A DNA stretch of 35,963 bases from Bacteroidales bacterium (GCA_024695285.1 JAILIM010000011.1:1-35963), one strand, 5' to 3'; counted from the first letter of the stretch, positions 15,391 to 24,198 are shown. Notes: a model not told the origin generated them from the letters alone. Numbers and translations are program-made.

Positions 15391-16413
15391 ATGGCGTTTT
15401 CATTCCTAAACCAAGAATTGGCCATCGACCTCGGCACCGCCAACACCGTCATCTACCAGAACGGTCAGATTGTGCTTGACGAACCCAGCATCGTGGCTAT
15501 AGACAATAATACGAGCAAGTGCATCGCCATCGGCCAGAAAGCCAAACTGATGCACGAAAGAAACAACCCCGGCATCCGCACCATACGCCCTCTGCGTGAC
15601 GGTGTGATTGCAGACTTCAACGCTGCGGAAATGATGATCCGCGGATTCATCAAGCAGGTCAACAACAAACACCGCAGCCTCTTCACCCCCAACCTCAAGG
15701 TTGTTGTCGGCATCCCTTCCGGCTCCACGGAAGTTGAGATCCGAGCCGTCCGCGACTCGACCGAGCACGCCGGCGGCCGCGACGTGTACCTTATTTTCGA
15801 GCCGATGGCATCTGCCCTCGGTATAGGCCTCGACGTCGAAGCCCCTATCGGCAATATGGTCGTGGACATAGGCGGCGGCACGACTGAAATCGCCGTCATC
15901 TCCCTCGGCGGCCTCGTGGTGCAGGAAAGCATCCGTACCGCAGGCGACGTGTTCACGTCCGACATCCAGCAGTACCTGCGCCAGCAGCACAACATCAAGG
16001 TGGGTGAAATCACTGCTGAAAAGATCAAGATCGCCGTCGGCGCCGTCATCCCCGATCTCGACGAGGAGCCCGAGCCCTTCGTGGTCCGCGGTCCGAACCT
16101 CATGACCGCGCACCCCGTCGAGGCCACCATCCCCCACCACGAGATAGCGCACTGCCTGGACAAGTCCATCGCCAAGATAGAGACCTCCATACTCCACGTC
16201 CTTGAGCTCACTCCTCCGGAGCTTTACTCCGACATCGTGGAGAACGGTATCTTCCTTTCCGGCGGCGGCGCCCAGCTCAGGGGCCTTGCCAAGCGTCTGA
16301 CCGACAAGGTGAACATTCAGTTCCACGTCTGCGACGACCCGCTCCACGCGGTCGCCCGCGGCACGTGCGAAGCTCTCAAGAACACCGACCGCTACTCTTT
16401 CCTCATGCGATAG
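15391..16413 (+). CDS. mreB: Rod shape-determining protein MreB
   Basis: 340 residues, actin-like filament protein under the inner membrane that positions the wall elongation machinery. Motifs: phosphate-1 ELAIDLGTANTVIYQNGQ at the N-terminus, VVDIGGGTTEIAVISLGG (phosphate-2, about 153-170), and the adenosine motif FLSGGGAQLRGLAKRL (about 288-303). The short N-terminal FSFLNQ may act as membrane-facing amphipathic start. First gene of mreBCD-mrdA-rodA; mreC starts on the base after its stop codon. Confidence 0.98.
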   Translation: MAFSFLNQELAIDLGTANTVIYQNGQIVLDEPSIVAIDNNTSKCIAIGQKAKLMHERNNPGIRTIRPLRDGVIADFNAAEMMIRGFIKQVNNKHRSLFTPNLKVVVGIPSGSTEVEIRAVRDSTEHAGGRDVYLIFEPMASALGIGLDVEAPIGNMVVDIGGGTTEIAVISLGGLVVQESIRTAGDVFTSDIQQYLRQQHNIKVGEITAEKIKIAVGAVIPDLDEEPEPFVVRGPNLMTAHPVEATIPHHEIAHCLDKSIAKIETSILHVLELTPPELYSDIVENGIFLSGGGAQLRGLAKRLTDKVNIQFHVCDDPLHAVARGTCEALKNTDRYSFLMR

Positions 16414-17232
16414 ATGGCGCGGGGCGGAAAGGTCTTTGCTGTTTTCGCTACCGTGGCAGTCTTCATTCTCCTGGAGATTGCCGCGGTGTCGCTTTTGAAG
16501 CGCTCCTCTACCCTCCAGGACATCTGGGTAAACCGTTTCTCGCACAACGTCATGGCCGCCACCTGGGGAGGAATTTCCAGGATCGGCAGCTATTTCTCGC
16601 TGCGTGAGCAGAACGACATCCTTGCCGGGCGCAACTATGAGCTTTTCAAGGAGCTCCAGCGCTACAAGGAGATGGAGAAGGCGGTGCAGGCAATGGCCAA
16701 GCTCGACTCAATCGATTTCCAGACCCGTTTCAACTACGTGCCCGCCGAGGTCACGGCCATGGGCACCAACTCCCGCCACAACTATATCATCATCGACAAG
16801 GGCAGCGAGGACGGGGTGCTGCCTCAGAGCGCTATCATAACGCCGAACGGCGTTGTGGGCATGATATATTCGGTGGACCGCCACTATTCCTACGGCCTGA
16901 CGCTGCTCAACGAGCGTGTCAGCGTCAGCGCCCGCATCGGCCGGGAGGGCCTGGTAGCCCCCCTGACCTGGGACGGCACCGGCACCGACCACGCCATCCT
17001 GAAGGACATCCCGCTGCACCTTGACGTACCCGTGGGCGACACCGTGCGCACCAGCGGCATCTCTAACGTGTATCCCGCCGACATTCCCATCGGCGTGACC
17101 CAGGGTTCCCGCCTCATCGACGGAGCCGTCAACGTGGTGGACGTGAAGCTTTTCGTGGATTTCAAGGCGCTGCGCTATGTGATCGTGGCGGAGAATCCTG
17201 ACCGTGAGTTCATAAGGAAGATGGAGGAATGA
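16414..17232 (+). CDS. mreC: Rod shape-determining protein MreC
   Basis: 272 residues. One N-terminal TM helix (about 8-27), a periplasmic coiled coil (about 60-90, with ELFKELQRYKEMEKAVQAMAK), then the double beta-barrel domain with DKGSEDGVLPQSAIITPNGV and the usual VGDTVRTSGISNVYPADIPI segment. MreC activates PBP2-RodA from the periplasmic side. Its stop overlaps the mreD start (ATGA). Confidence 0.96.
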   Translation: MARGGKVFAVFATVAVFILLEIAAVSLLKRSSTLQDIWVNRFSHNVMAATWGGISRIGSYFSLREQNDILAGRNYELFKELQRYKEMEKAVQAMAKLDSIDFQTRFNYVPAEVTAMGTNSRHNYIIIDKGSEDGVLPQSAIITPNGVVGMIYSVDRHYSYGLTLLNERVSVSARIGREGLVAPLTWDGTGTDHAILKDIPLHLDVPVGDTVRTSGISNVYPADIPIGVTQGSRLIDGAVNVVDVKLFVDFKALRYVIVAENPDREFIRKMEE

Positions 17233-17732
17233 AAGGCTACCGTTTCATATTGCTCTGCGGGGTGCTGGTCATTGCCCAGGTGTTCCTGGTCAACTATTTC
17301 TCCCTGTCGCGCTGGGTGGTGATTACGCTGCTGCCTGCGATTATCCTGATGCTGCCCCTGAAGATGGGCACCATTCCTTCGATGCTGCTGGCATTCGTGA
17401 CCGGCTTCGCCGTGGACTTTTTCAGCAACGGCATGCTGGGGCTGACTTCGGTGGCGCTGGTCCCGGTGGCACTGACGCGCTTTTCCGTGTACGGCATGGT
17501 GTTCGGGGACGAAATGAGCTCGCGTGCGGACGTGATTTCCATTTCGAGGCTTGGCGTGCTGAGGATTGCCCTTGCGTCGCTGCTGATGTGCGGGCTCTAT
17601 CTGCTGGTCTACGTGTGGGTGGATTCTGCCGGCACGGTGCCTTTCTGGCCCGCGTTCCTGCGCTTCTTCCTGTCGCTGGCGGTCAGCACTCCCGTCTCCG
17701 TGCTGGTGTCAAAACTGCTGAGGCCAGAGTAG
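17229..17732 (+). CDS. mreD: Rod shape-determining protein MreD
   Basis: 167 residues, integral membrane protein with about five hydrophobic helices. Sequence conservation in this family is low; the call rests on size, topology, the acidic residue pattern GFAVDFFSNGMLGLTSVALV (about 58-77) typical of MreD, and the position between mreC and mrdA. Component of the elongasome in the inner membrane. Confidence 0.92.
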   Translation: MKGYRFILLCGVLVIAQVFLVNYFSLSRWVVITLLPAIILMLPLKMGTIPSMLLAFVTGFAVDFFSNGMLGLTSVALVPVALTRFSVYGMVFGDEMSSRADVISISRLGVLRIALASLLMCGLYLLVYVWVDSAGTVPFWPAFLRFFLSLAVSTPVSVLVSKLLRPE

Positions 17733-17735
17733 CTT

Positions 17736-19565
17736 ATGGAAAGCGATAACAGATCCACCAAGCTTCTCATTGGCCTGGCCGTGGTGTTGCTGATACTCCT
17801 CGGCAGGCTGTTCTACGTGCAGATACTCAACGAGAGCTACAAGACCGACGCTGACAATAACTCGATGACGCGCGAGATGATTTACCCGCCCCGCGGAGTC
17901 ATCTATGACCGCAACGGCAAGCTGCTGGTGGGCAACAAGATATGCTACGACATACTGGTCACTCCGCGCGAGGTCACCGAGTTCGACACCCTCGCGCTCG
18001 CCGCAGTGCTTGACACCACCGCCGACTTTATCCGCGAGCGAATGGACTACTACCACAAGTACCGCACGAAGATAGGCTGGCGCACCCAGACCTTCCTCAA
18101 GATGGTCAGTGCCGATATCTACCTTCGCTTCGCCGAGGAGCAGTTCCTCTACCCCGGATTCAAGGCTCAGGTGCGCAGCCTGCGGGAGTATCCGTTCAAC
18201 GCGGGCGGAAACCTGCTTGGCTACATCTCCGAAGTGAGCCCCGAGTTCCTTGAGGACCACCCGGACTACCGGGCCGGCGACTACTATGGGCGCACCGGGC
18301 TGGAAGCGGCGCGGGAGGAAGACCTGCGCGGCAGCAAGGGCTGGCACATCTACCAGCGCGACTCCCGCGGCCGGCAGAAGGCGCCCTACCACGACGGAGA
18401 CTACGACGTCGAGGCCGTGCCCGGCACGGACATCACGACCACCATCGACGCCTGGCTGCAGCAGTACGGCCAGAAACTGATGGACGGCAAGAAGGGGAGT
18501 CTCGTGGCCATAGAGCCCTCCACGGGCGAAATACTCACCATGGTGTCCAGCCCCGGCATAGACGTGGACGTGCTGGCCGACTTCGGGCGCCACTACAGCA
18601 AGCTGTCGCAGAACAAGCACAAGCCGCTCTACAACAGGGCCGTGTCCGCGTCCTACCCGCCCGGATCGGTGTTCAAGCTGGTCAACGGCCTCATCGGGCT
18701 CGAAGACGGCGTGCTGAAGCCCTGGATGCAGTATCCGTGCTACAACGGCTACGTCTACACGTCCAGCGGCCGCAAGCTGGGATGCCACACCCACCGCTCC
18801 CCCCTGAACCTGGAGGATGCGGTCATGATGTCCTGCAACGGCTACTTCTGCTACGTGTTCAAGAGCATTCTCGAGAACCCGGAATACTCATCCACGGAAG
18901 ATGCGTTCACCCACTGGCGCGAGATGGTGATGAGCTTCGGCTTCGGCCGCAAGCTGGGGAGCGACTTCCCGTCGGAACTGAGCGGAAACGTGCCCTCCGC
19001 GGCATTCTACAACCGTTATTACCGCAAGGGCCACTGGCGCTTCCAGACGGTCGTGTCGCTGTCCATCGGTCAGGGTGAAATACTGACCACGCCCCTCCAG
19101 ATTGCCAATCTTGCGGCCATTATGGCCAACCGCGGCTATTACTACATTCCCCATGTGGTCAAGTCTTCCGGAAATCTTGAAATCGACCCGAAATACCACG
19201 AGAAGCAGTACACCATGGTTGATACCACCTACTTTCCCGTGATAGTCAAGGGTATGTGGAAGGCGGTCAACGCCCTGGGCGAGGGCGGGACGGCCAACGC
19301 CGCCTACGTGCCCGGACTCAGCATCTGCGGCAAGACCGGCACGGCCCAGAATCCGCACGGCAAGGACAATTCCGTGTTCATCTGCTTCGCGCCTATGGAC
19401 AATCCGAAGATTGCCGTGGCTGCATATATCGAGAATGCCGGCTTCGGCGCCAGCTGGGCTTGCCCCATCGCGTCGCTGCTCGTGGAGAAATACCTGCGCG
19501 GGGAGATTTCCGAAGGGCGCAAGGACCTGGAACGCAGGGTTATAAACACTAAGTTGATACGCTGA
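17736..19565 (+). CDS. mrdA: Penicillin-binding protein 2 (elongasome transpeptidase)
   Basis: 609 residues. Class B PBP: one TM helix (about 9-29), pedestal/dimerisation domain with RGVIYDRNGKLL (about 54-65), and the transpeptidase domain with nucleophile Ser311 in YPPGSVFKLV, the SCNGYF motif (SxN, about residue 367), and CGKTGTAQNPHG near residue 530. Crosslinks the glycan strands made by RodA during lateral growth. Stop codon overlaps rodA by one base (TGATG). Confidence 0.97.
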   Translation: MESDNRSTKLLIGLAVVLLILLGRLFYVQILNESYKTDADNNSMTREMIYPPRGVIYDRNGKLLVGNKICYDILVTPREVTEFDTLALAAVLDTTADFIRERMDYYHKYRTKIGWRTQTFLKMVSADIYLRFAEEQFLYPGFKAQVRSLREYPFNAGGNLLGYISEVSPEFLEDHPDYRAGDYYGRTGLEAAREEDLRGSKGWHIYQRDSRGRQKAPYHDGDYDVEAVPGTDITTTIDAWLQQYGQKLMDGKKGSLVAIEPSTGEILTMVSSPGIDVDVLADFGRHYSKLSQNKHKPLYNRAVSASYPPGSVFKLVNGLIGLEDGVLKPWMQYPCYNGYVYTSSGRKLGCHTHRSPLNLEDAVMMSCNGYFCYVFKSILENPEYSSTEDAFTHWREMVMSFGFGRKLGSDFPSELSGNVPSAAFYNRYYRKGHWRFQTVVSLSIGQGEILTTPLQIANLAAIMANRGYYYIPHVVKSSGNLEIDPKYHEKQYTMVDTTYFPVIVKGMWKAVNALGEGGTANAAYVPGLSICGKTGTAQNPHGKDNSVFICFAPMDNPKIAVAAYIENAGFGASWACPIASLLVEKYLRGEISEGRKDLERRVINTKLIR

Positions 19566-20857
19566 TGAAAGAAGGTGCACTGGACAGGGGTCTGAAGAAG
19601 ACCGTGGACTGGAAACTGATAGTCCTGTACCTGATGATAATGCTCTTCGGGTGGATCAACATCTACGCCGCCGTGCGCTCGGGGGAGCCGTCCTCCATCT
19701 TCGACCTCAGCTGCAACAGCGGCAAGCAGGCGCTGTGGATGGGCGGAGCCGTGATCCTTGCGGCTGTGCTTCTGTTCGTTCTGAATCCTTATTTCTGGGA
19801 AAGCATCAGCAGGCCGGCCTACGGGGTGGTGCTGTTGCTGCTGGTGATGGTGATCTTCATGAGCCACAACGTGAAGGGCTCCCATTCGTGGTTCGAGCTC
19901 GGGCCCGTGAAGTTCCAGCCGGCGGAGATGTCGAAGATCACTACGTCGCTGCTGCTGGCGTCGGTGATGAGCCGCCCGTATTTCAAGTTGAGCAACTGGA
20001 AGCATCTGTTGACGGCGGTGCTGATCGTGCTGCTGCCTATGCTTGTCATCGTTGCCGAGAGCGAGACCGGGTCGGCGCTGGTGTATGTGGGCTTTATCTT
20101 CGTGCTTTACAGGGAGGGCCTGTCCGGATGGTGGATTGTGCTGCTTGGACTGGCAATTCTGCTGTTCGTGCTGACTATCAGGACGCACTGGTGGATTTCG
20201 CTGATCGTGGTGGTGGTGTGCGTGGTGGCTTATCTGGTGTATTACCTGCGTCGCACCCCGTCGCTACGCTACCGGAGGCGCGTGGTACGCAACGCGGTGC
20301 TGGGTTTCGTGGCCGGTGTGGCGCTGATCCTGGCTTCCGACGTGTTTTTCAATAATGTGCTGAAGGATTATCAGCGGGAGCGCGTGGAGCTGCTGCTGGG
20401 GATGCGGGAGGATCCGAAGGGCGTTGGCTACAACGTGCGGCAGTCGCTGATCGCTATCGGCTCCGGTGGACTGTTCGGCAAGGGTTACCTGCAGGGCACG
20501 CAGACGACCTTCGGTTTCGTGCCGGAGCAGAGTACGGACTTCATTTTCTGCACCGTGGGTGAGGAGTGGGGATTCGTGGGGTCGGTGTTCCTGCTGGCCA
20601 TGTACGGGTTGCTGATTTTCTGGATAATGCGGGACGCGGAAAAGGCCAGGAGTGGGTTCACGCGCATCTACGGGTTCTGCGTGGCCGCGTGTTTCTTCAT
20701 GCATCTGGTGATCAATGTGGGTATGACCCTGGGATTGATGCCCGTTATCGGTATCCCGTTGCCGCTGTTCAGCTACGGTGGCTCGTCGCTGTGGGCGTTC
20801 ACCGTGCTGCTGTTCATTTTTATTGCCCTTGACCGGCAGGAAAAAAAGTATTTTTAA
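19565..20857 (+). CDS. rodA: Rod shape-determining protein RodA (SEDS glycosyltransferase)
   Basis: 430 residues with about ten TM segments. SEDS-family peptidoglycan polymerase that pairs with PBP2. The family signatures are present: VKGSHSWFELGPVKFQPAEM (about 99-118), ESETGSALVYVGF (about 163-175), and PVIGIPLPLFSYGGSSLW (about 395-412). A cytoplasmic/loop segment with basic residues lies near 225-240. Encoded directly behind its cognate mrdA and followed after six bases by the barrel-protein gene. Confidence 0.96.
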   Translation: MKEGALDRGLKKTVDWKLIVLYLMIMLFGWINIYAAVRSGEPSSIFDLSCNSGKQALWMGGAVILAAVLLFVLNPYFWESISRPAYGVVLLLLVMVIFMSHNVKGSHSWFELGPVKFQPAEMSKITTSLLLASVMSRPYFKLSNWKHLLTAVLIVLLPMLVIVAESETGSALVYVGFIFVLYREGLSGWWIVLLGLAILLFVLTIRTHWWISLIVVVVCVVAYLVYYLRRTPSLRYRRRVVRNAVLGFVAGVALILASDVFFNNVLKDYQRERVELLLGMREDPKGVGYNVRQSLIAIGSGGLFGKGYLQGTQTTFGFVPEQSTDFIFCTVGEEWGFVGSVFLLAMYGLLIFWIMRDAEKARSGFTRIYGFCVAACFFMHLVINVGMTLGLMPVIGIPLPLFSYGGSSLWAFTVLLFIFIALDRQEKKYF

Positions 20858-20863
20858 CGCAAT

Positions 20864-21724
20864 ATGAAGAGGTTTTTATGCATATTGGCGCTGGCCCTCG
20901 TGACGCTCGGAGGCTTCGCCCAGACCCAGAAGGTAACCCAGTCGAAGACGACTCCCAAGACAACGCAGACTACGCAGAAGTCAGCTCAGACCAAGGCCAA
21001 GACAGCGACGACTCAGACCAAGTCGGCGACGACTCAAACCAAAACGACTGCCAAGTCAGCGCAGACCCAGGCGAAGTCGGCAACGACGCAGACAAAGTCG
21101 GCTGCGAAGACTACTCAGACTCAGACCAAGTCGGCAACTGCGCAGAAGTCGGCGGCAAACCAGAAGACAAGCCAAAAGTCGGCACAGGACAAGAAGAAAG
21201 AGCAGGAAAAGAAAGACAAGCAGAAAGAGAAAGAAAAGGACAAGACACGTTTCGGCCTGACCGGCGGAATAGGCCTGCACACCTATAAGTCGCACCATGT
21301 TGCGTTCCAGGCGAAACTGGGCGGCGACGTCCGCTTTCCTGTGTTGGTGGACGGCCTGTACGCTCTTGCAGGCGGCCGGCTCGCCTACCGCACCTGCGGC
21401 ACCCAGTACACCGGCCGGATGTCAAATCTATATCTGGAGGTCCCGCTGAATCTTGGCTACACTTTTGATTTGTCCGATAATTTCGGACTGTTCGCGGAAG
21501 CTGGCCCTTACATGGGCCTGATTCTGGCCAAGCTTAATTATGAGTATGACCACAATAACTGCGGATTCCGCCCCATCGATATAGGTATCGGGCTGAATCT
21601 TGGCGTGGAGATGATGAAGAGCATACGCCTCTCGCTGGGATTCGACTACGGTTTCATCTCTCCCTGCGGATCCGATCACGCGCATAACGGCGGTATCTGG
21701 CTCACCGGCACGTATCTGTTTTGA
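20864..21724 (+). CDS. Outer-membrane beta-barrel protein with Lys/Thr/Gln/Ser repeat linker
   Basis: 286 residues. Signal peptide (cleavage likely after GGFAQ, residue about 20). Residues about 21-108 are degenerate repeats on a TQTKSA theme (at least six copies of T/AKSA-type units), followed by a very charged Lys/Glu stretch (about 109-128). Residues about 129-286 look like a small OmpA/PorT-like barrel: GLTGGIGLHTYK, alternating strands, LGYTFDLSDNFGLFAEAGPY and a C-terminal phenylalanine typical of barrel proteins. The barrel would sit in the outer membrane and the repeat segment would extend into the periplasm, possibly touching the wall. Six bases downstream of rodA and overlapped by the next gene, so part of the elongasome operon. 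Confidence 0.82.
   Translation: MKRFLCILALALVTLGGFAQTQKVTQSKTTPKTTQTTQKSAQTKAKTATTQTKSATTQTKTTAKSAQTQAKSATTQTKSAAKTTQTQTKSATAQKSAANQKTSQKSAQDKKKEQEKKDKQKEKEKDKTRFGLTGGIGLHTYKSHHVAFQAKLGGDVRFPVLVDGLYALAGGRLAYRTCGTQYTGRMSNLYLEVPLNLGYTFDLSDNFGLFAEAGPYMGLILAKLNYEYDHNNCGFRPIDIGIGLNLGVEMMKSIRLSLGFDYGFISPCGSDHAHNGGIWLTGTYLF
20927..21246 (+). repeat. In-gene degenerate repeats coding T/Q/K/S/A units
   Basis: Runs of ACT-CAG-ACC-AAG-TCG-GC type codons recur with small changes over about 230 bases, then pass into an AAG/GAA-rich stretch. Coding frame is kept throughout, so length changes by whole units are possible. Confidence 0.75.
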
Positions 21725-22389
21725 TCCTGAGGGCAATAATACTTGCCTCGTGGCTTGTGGCGGCTGCTCCTGAGGCGGCTGCGGCTCCTCCGGACTCTAT
21801 TCCCGAGGCCTGGAAACAGACGTGGCTGGCATTCGAGGTGGATCCTGCTATCGCCGAATCCGTAGTTTGGCCGGAGATGCAGAGGTACAGTTATATCTAC
21901 GACGTCCTGGAGACTTCCGTCAACAGCTTCACTTGTTCTTCAGAATGGATCGGAAAGGATTTCTCCATAGGCATCTTCCAGATGAAACCGTCGTTCGTGG
22001 AGCAGTTGGAGCAGGCGTGGCATAGTCTGGGTTTCGCGGACTTTTATAATCTGCGGTTCGATGCCGGCTGCAGCGCTGCGTCCCGGCGTGCGCGCATCGA
22101 CCGTCTGTCAGTGAGTGAGTGGCAGGTAATATACCTGGGGATGTTCCTGCATATGCTGTATTCTTCTTATGGCCTGGAGGCGCTTCCGGTTGAGGAGCAG
22201 GTTAGAGTTGCCGCGAATGCCTATAACCGCGGCTGCGAGTGGCCTGAAGCCGGTAGCGGCAGCATAGATATTCTTAGGGTGGGTATCGATGCGGAGTTGT
22301 TCCATTATGATAACTATCCTTTCGTGGGCCCGCGCCGGTATTGTTATTCCGCGCTTGCGCTGGAGCACTATAAAGCCATAACTGAGTAG
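21721..22389 (+). CDS. Secreted lysozyme-fold (SLT-like) protein, probable lytic transglycosylase
   Basis: 222 residues from a TTG codon whose last two bases overlap the preceding TGA; no ATG or GTG in frame would keep the signal peptide (about 1-21). Two patterns of family-1 lytic transglycosylases are visible: ETSVNSFTCSSEWIGKDF then SIGIFQMKPSF (about 64-92, corresponding to E-S...GLMQ-P, with Glu64 as the candidate catalytic acid) and VAANAYNRGC (about 163-172, the A-AYN-G motif). The match is to motifs only, and overall similarity cannot be tested here. If active it would cleave glycan strands in the periplasm, a sensible partner for the PBP2-RodA synthase encoded upstream. Confidence 0.68.
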   Translation: MILRAIILASWLVAAAPEAAAAPPDSIPEAWKQTWLAFEVDPAIAESVVWPEMQRYSYIYDVLETSVNSFTCSSEWIGKDFSIGIFQMKPSFVEQLEQAWHSLGFADFYNLRFDAGCSAASRRARIDRLSVSEWQVIYLGMFLHMLYSSYGLEALPVEEQVRVAANAYNRGCEWPEAGSGSIDILRVGIDAELFHYDNYPFVGPRRYCYSALALEHYKAITE

Positions 22390-22391
22390 CG

Positions 22392-23939
22392 GTGTCGGGG
22401 CGTTTCTGGATTACTTTGGTTTTGTGCCTGTCGGTTGTGGCATGCCGCCGGGACAGGATTGACGTGGTGCCGGAGCCGGTCGGGCGAGTGACGCTTGCGG
22501 CTTCTGCGGTGGATATTCCGGCGGGAGGGAGTGCGGAAATAGAGTTCCGTATTGAGGGCGCAGAGCCGGGAGATGTGTCACTTCGGCTGCGGAACGGAGA
22601 GGCGCCGCGGGAGTTCGTCCTGACGGGGGTAAGAGTGGGGGTTTCTCCGGGGGTGTTTTTTGCAAGTATTTCAGATTCAGGTGGTTCGGAATCTTATTCC
22701 AGGGAGGTCTGTGTTTTCGCGGGCGGGGCGGCGTCGGACTATATTTGTGTTAATTGCGGCTCGTCTGGGTTTCCTTCGGCGGTCGATACGGGGCTGCCGG
22801 TCGTGTTTGTGGATACGGATGCTGGGCGGTTGCCGGAGTCGAAAGGGATGGCGGTGGATGCTGTCGTTAAGATCCGGGGGACTGAGGGATATTGTGACCT
22901 GAATGCTCACAGTTGCTGCCTGAAGGGGCGCGGTAACACGAGTTGGAAGTGGGATAAGAAGCCGTACCGGATGGAATTCAGGGATCGCGTGCCTGTGCTG
23001 GGGATGCCCGGGGGGCGGCGTTGGGTGCTGCTGGCTGGTTTTCCGGACCGGACGATGATGCGTAACCTGGTGGCTATGAAGGTGTCGTCGTTGACGTCGC
23101 TGGCGTGGACGCCCAGGTGCGTGCCGGTGGAACTGGTGCTGAACGGCAAGCATATGGGAAACTATCTGATGGCGGAGCAGGTGGATGTGGATCCCAGCCG
23201 GGTGGACGTTTCTGCGGACGGCGGTTATCTGCTGGAGCTGGATTTTCATTTCGACAATGAGTGGCAGTGGATGGACCCGCACGGGCTGAGCCGTTATTCC
23301 GTGGGAATCCCGTTTGCGGTGCGGTATCCTGCTCCGGATGAGCTTTCTGCGGAGGCGTTTGAATCTGTGAAACAGTATGTTGCGGATGCTGCGGACGCCA
23401 TTTTTTCGGATGGGTTTGCAGATCCTGTTTCGGGTTACGCGAAGTGGATAGACGTGGATTCGTTTGTGGATTACTGGCTGGTCTATGAGGTCATGGGGAA
23501 TCCGGAACTTAGCAATCCTGCGAGCGTGTATATGCATAAGGATGCCGGCGGGAAGCTTGTTGCGGGGCCGTGCTGGGATTTCGACTGCTGCCTCAGGCAG
23601 ATCGGCACTTCGGTGCAGGAGTTTGCCGGAATACTTAACCGTTATGGAATATGGTACTTACGCCTGTTCAGGGATACTTTGTTTGAGCAGCGGGTACGGG
23701 AGCGTTTCATGGAGCTGCTGCCGGCGCTTGAGGCCGTGCCGGACTACATTGACGAGTGCGGGCGGCGTCTGGCTGCTTCGGCGGAGCTGAACTTCGCGAT
23801 GTGGAATCCGGCGGACGACAGGTGGGTATACTACGGCATGCTGATCAACGGGGATGAGAATCTTGGCTTTGCTGATGCCGTGGCACGTCTGCGGGAGCTC
23901 TATATGCGACGTCTTGAAATGCTTAAAGAAAATTTGTGA
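22392..23939 (+). CDS. CotH kinase family lipoprotein
   Basis: 515 residues from GTG, two bases after the previous stop. Lipobox SVVAC gives lipidated Cys18. Residues about 27-115 look like an Ig-like beta domain. The CotH domain spans about 135-510: GRGNTSW (179-185), KKPYR (189-193), the NGKHMGNYLMAEQVD segment (251-265), a DVDSFVDYWLVYEVMGNPEL segment (354-373), and GPCWDFD (392-398), all of which are landmarks of CotH proteins. CotH of Bacillus spores is an atypical protein kinase that phosphorylates serines in Lys-rich repeats of coat proteins. Activity of lipoprotein CotH homologs in Bacteroidota is not established, and the periplasm has no known ATP pool. Last protein gene of the mre-rod transcription unit. 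Confidence 0.85.
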   Translation: MSGRFWITLVLCLSVVACRRDRIDVVPEPVGRVTLAASAVDIPAGGSAEIEFRIEGAEPGDVSLRLRNGEAPREFVLTGVRVGVSPGVFFASISDSGGSESYSREVCVFAGGAASDYICVNCGSSGFPSAVDTGLPVVFVDTDAGRLPESKGMAVDAVVKIRGTEGYCDLNAHSCCLKGRGNTSWKWDKKPYRMEFRDRVPVLGMPGGRRWVLLAGFPDRTMMRNLVAMKVSSLTSLAWTPRCVPVELVLNGKHMGNYLMAEQVDVDPSRVDVSADGGYLLELDFHFDNEWQWMDPHGLSRYSVGIPFAVRYPAPDELSAEAFESVKQYVADAADAIFSDGFADPVSGYAKWIDVDSFVDYWLVYEVMGNPELSNPASVYMHKDAGGKLVAGPCWDFDCCLRQIGTSVQEFAGILNRYGIWYLRLFRDTLFEQRVRERFMELLPALEAVPDYIDECGRRLAASAELNFAMWNPADDRWVYYGMLINGDENLGFADAVARLRELYMRRLEMLKENL

Positions 23940-23959
23940 GCGGTTAATCAAAAAAATCG

Positions 23960-23967
23960 TATCTTTG
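23960..23967 (+). promoter_or_regulatory. -7 promoter box for tRNA-Leu
   Basis: TATCTTTG fits TAnnTTTG and lies 12 bases before the mature tRNA. A TTTG at 23933-23936, inside the end of the CotH gene, is a possible -33 element although the 23-base spacing is wide. Confidence 0.55.
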
Positions 23968-23979
23968 CAGTCCCGTCCC

Positions 23980-24064
23980 GCCTTGGTGGTGAAATGGTAG
24001 ACACGAGGGACTTAAAATCCCTTGGCCCGAAACGGCCGTGCGGGTTCGATTCCCGCCCGAGGCA
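23980..24064 (+). tRNA. tRNA-Leu (anticodon UAA)
   Basis: Class II tRNA of 85 bases. The acceptor stem pairs GCCTTGG with CCGAGGC (one G-T pair), followed by A as discriminator. The anticodon arm AGGGA/TCCCT encloses loop CTTAAAA with anticodon TAA at 24013-24015. The variable arm TGGCCCGAAACGGCCG forms a stem, and the T arm GCGGG-TTCGATT-CCCGC is perfect. CCA is not encoded. Confidence 0.97.
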
Positions 24065-24069
24065 CAATA

Positions 24070-24096
24070 GGATGTCATTCTATGGCATCCTTTTTT
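24070..24096 (+). terminator. Rho-independent terminator of tRNA-Leu
   Basis: Stem of 9 bp (GGATGTCAT with ATGGCATCC, one T-G pair), 3-base loop, then six T. It starts six bases after the tRNA. Confidence 0.88.
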
Positions 24097-24198
24097 GTTA
24101 AATATGGCCCAGAATGCAGTAGAAGGCGGATTCTTCGCCAAGGGCGCAGTCGTATTCTGTTAGCCATAATTACAAAGAATCGTCAAGGACAAGAACGC

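Noticed and set aside
15406..16545. Long open frame antisense to mreB
   Set aside because: Shadow of mreB and mreC; no start context or domain.
20927..21160. Tandem repeats as a CRISPR array or minisatellite
   Set aside because: The units are degenerate, have no spacers and keep one reading frame in a secreted protein, so they are coding repeats.
23980..24064. tRNA-Leu as attachment site for an integrated element
   Set aside because: No direct repeat of the tRNA 3' end and no integrase gene were seen in the following 3 kb, only decayed genes.
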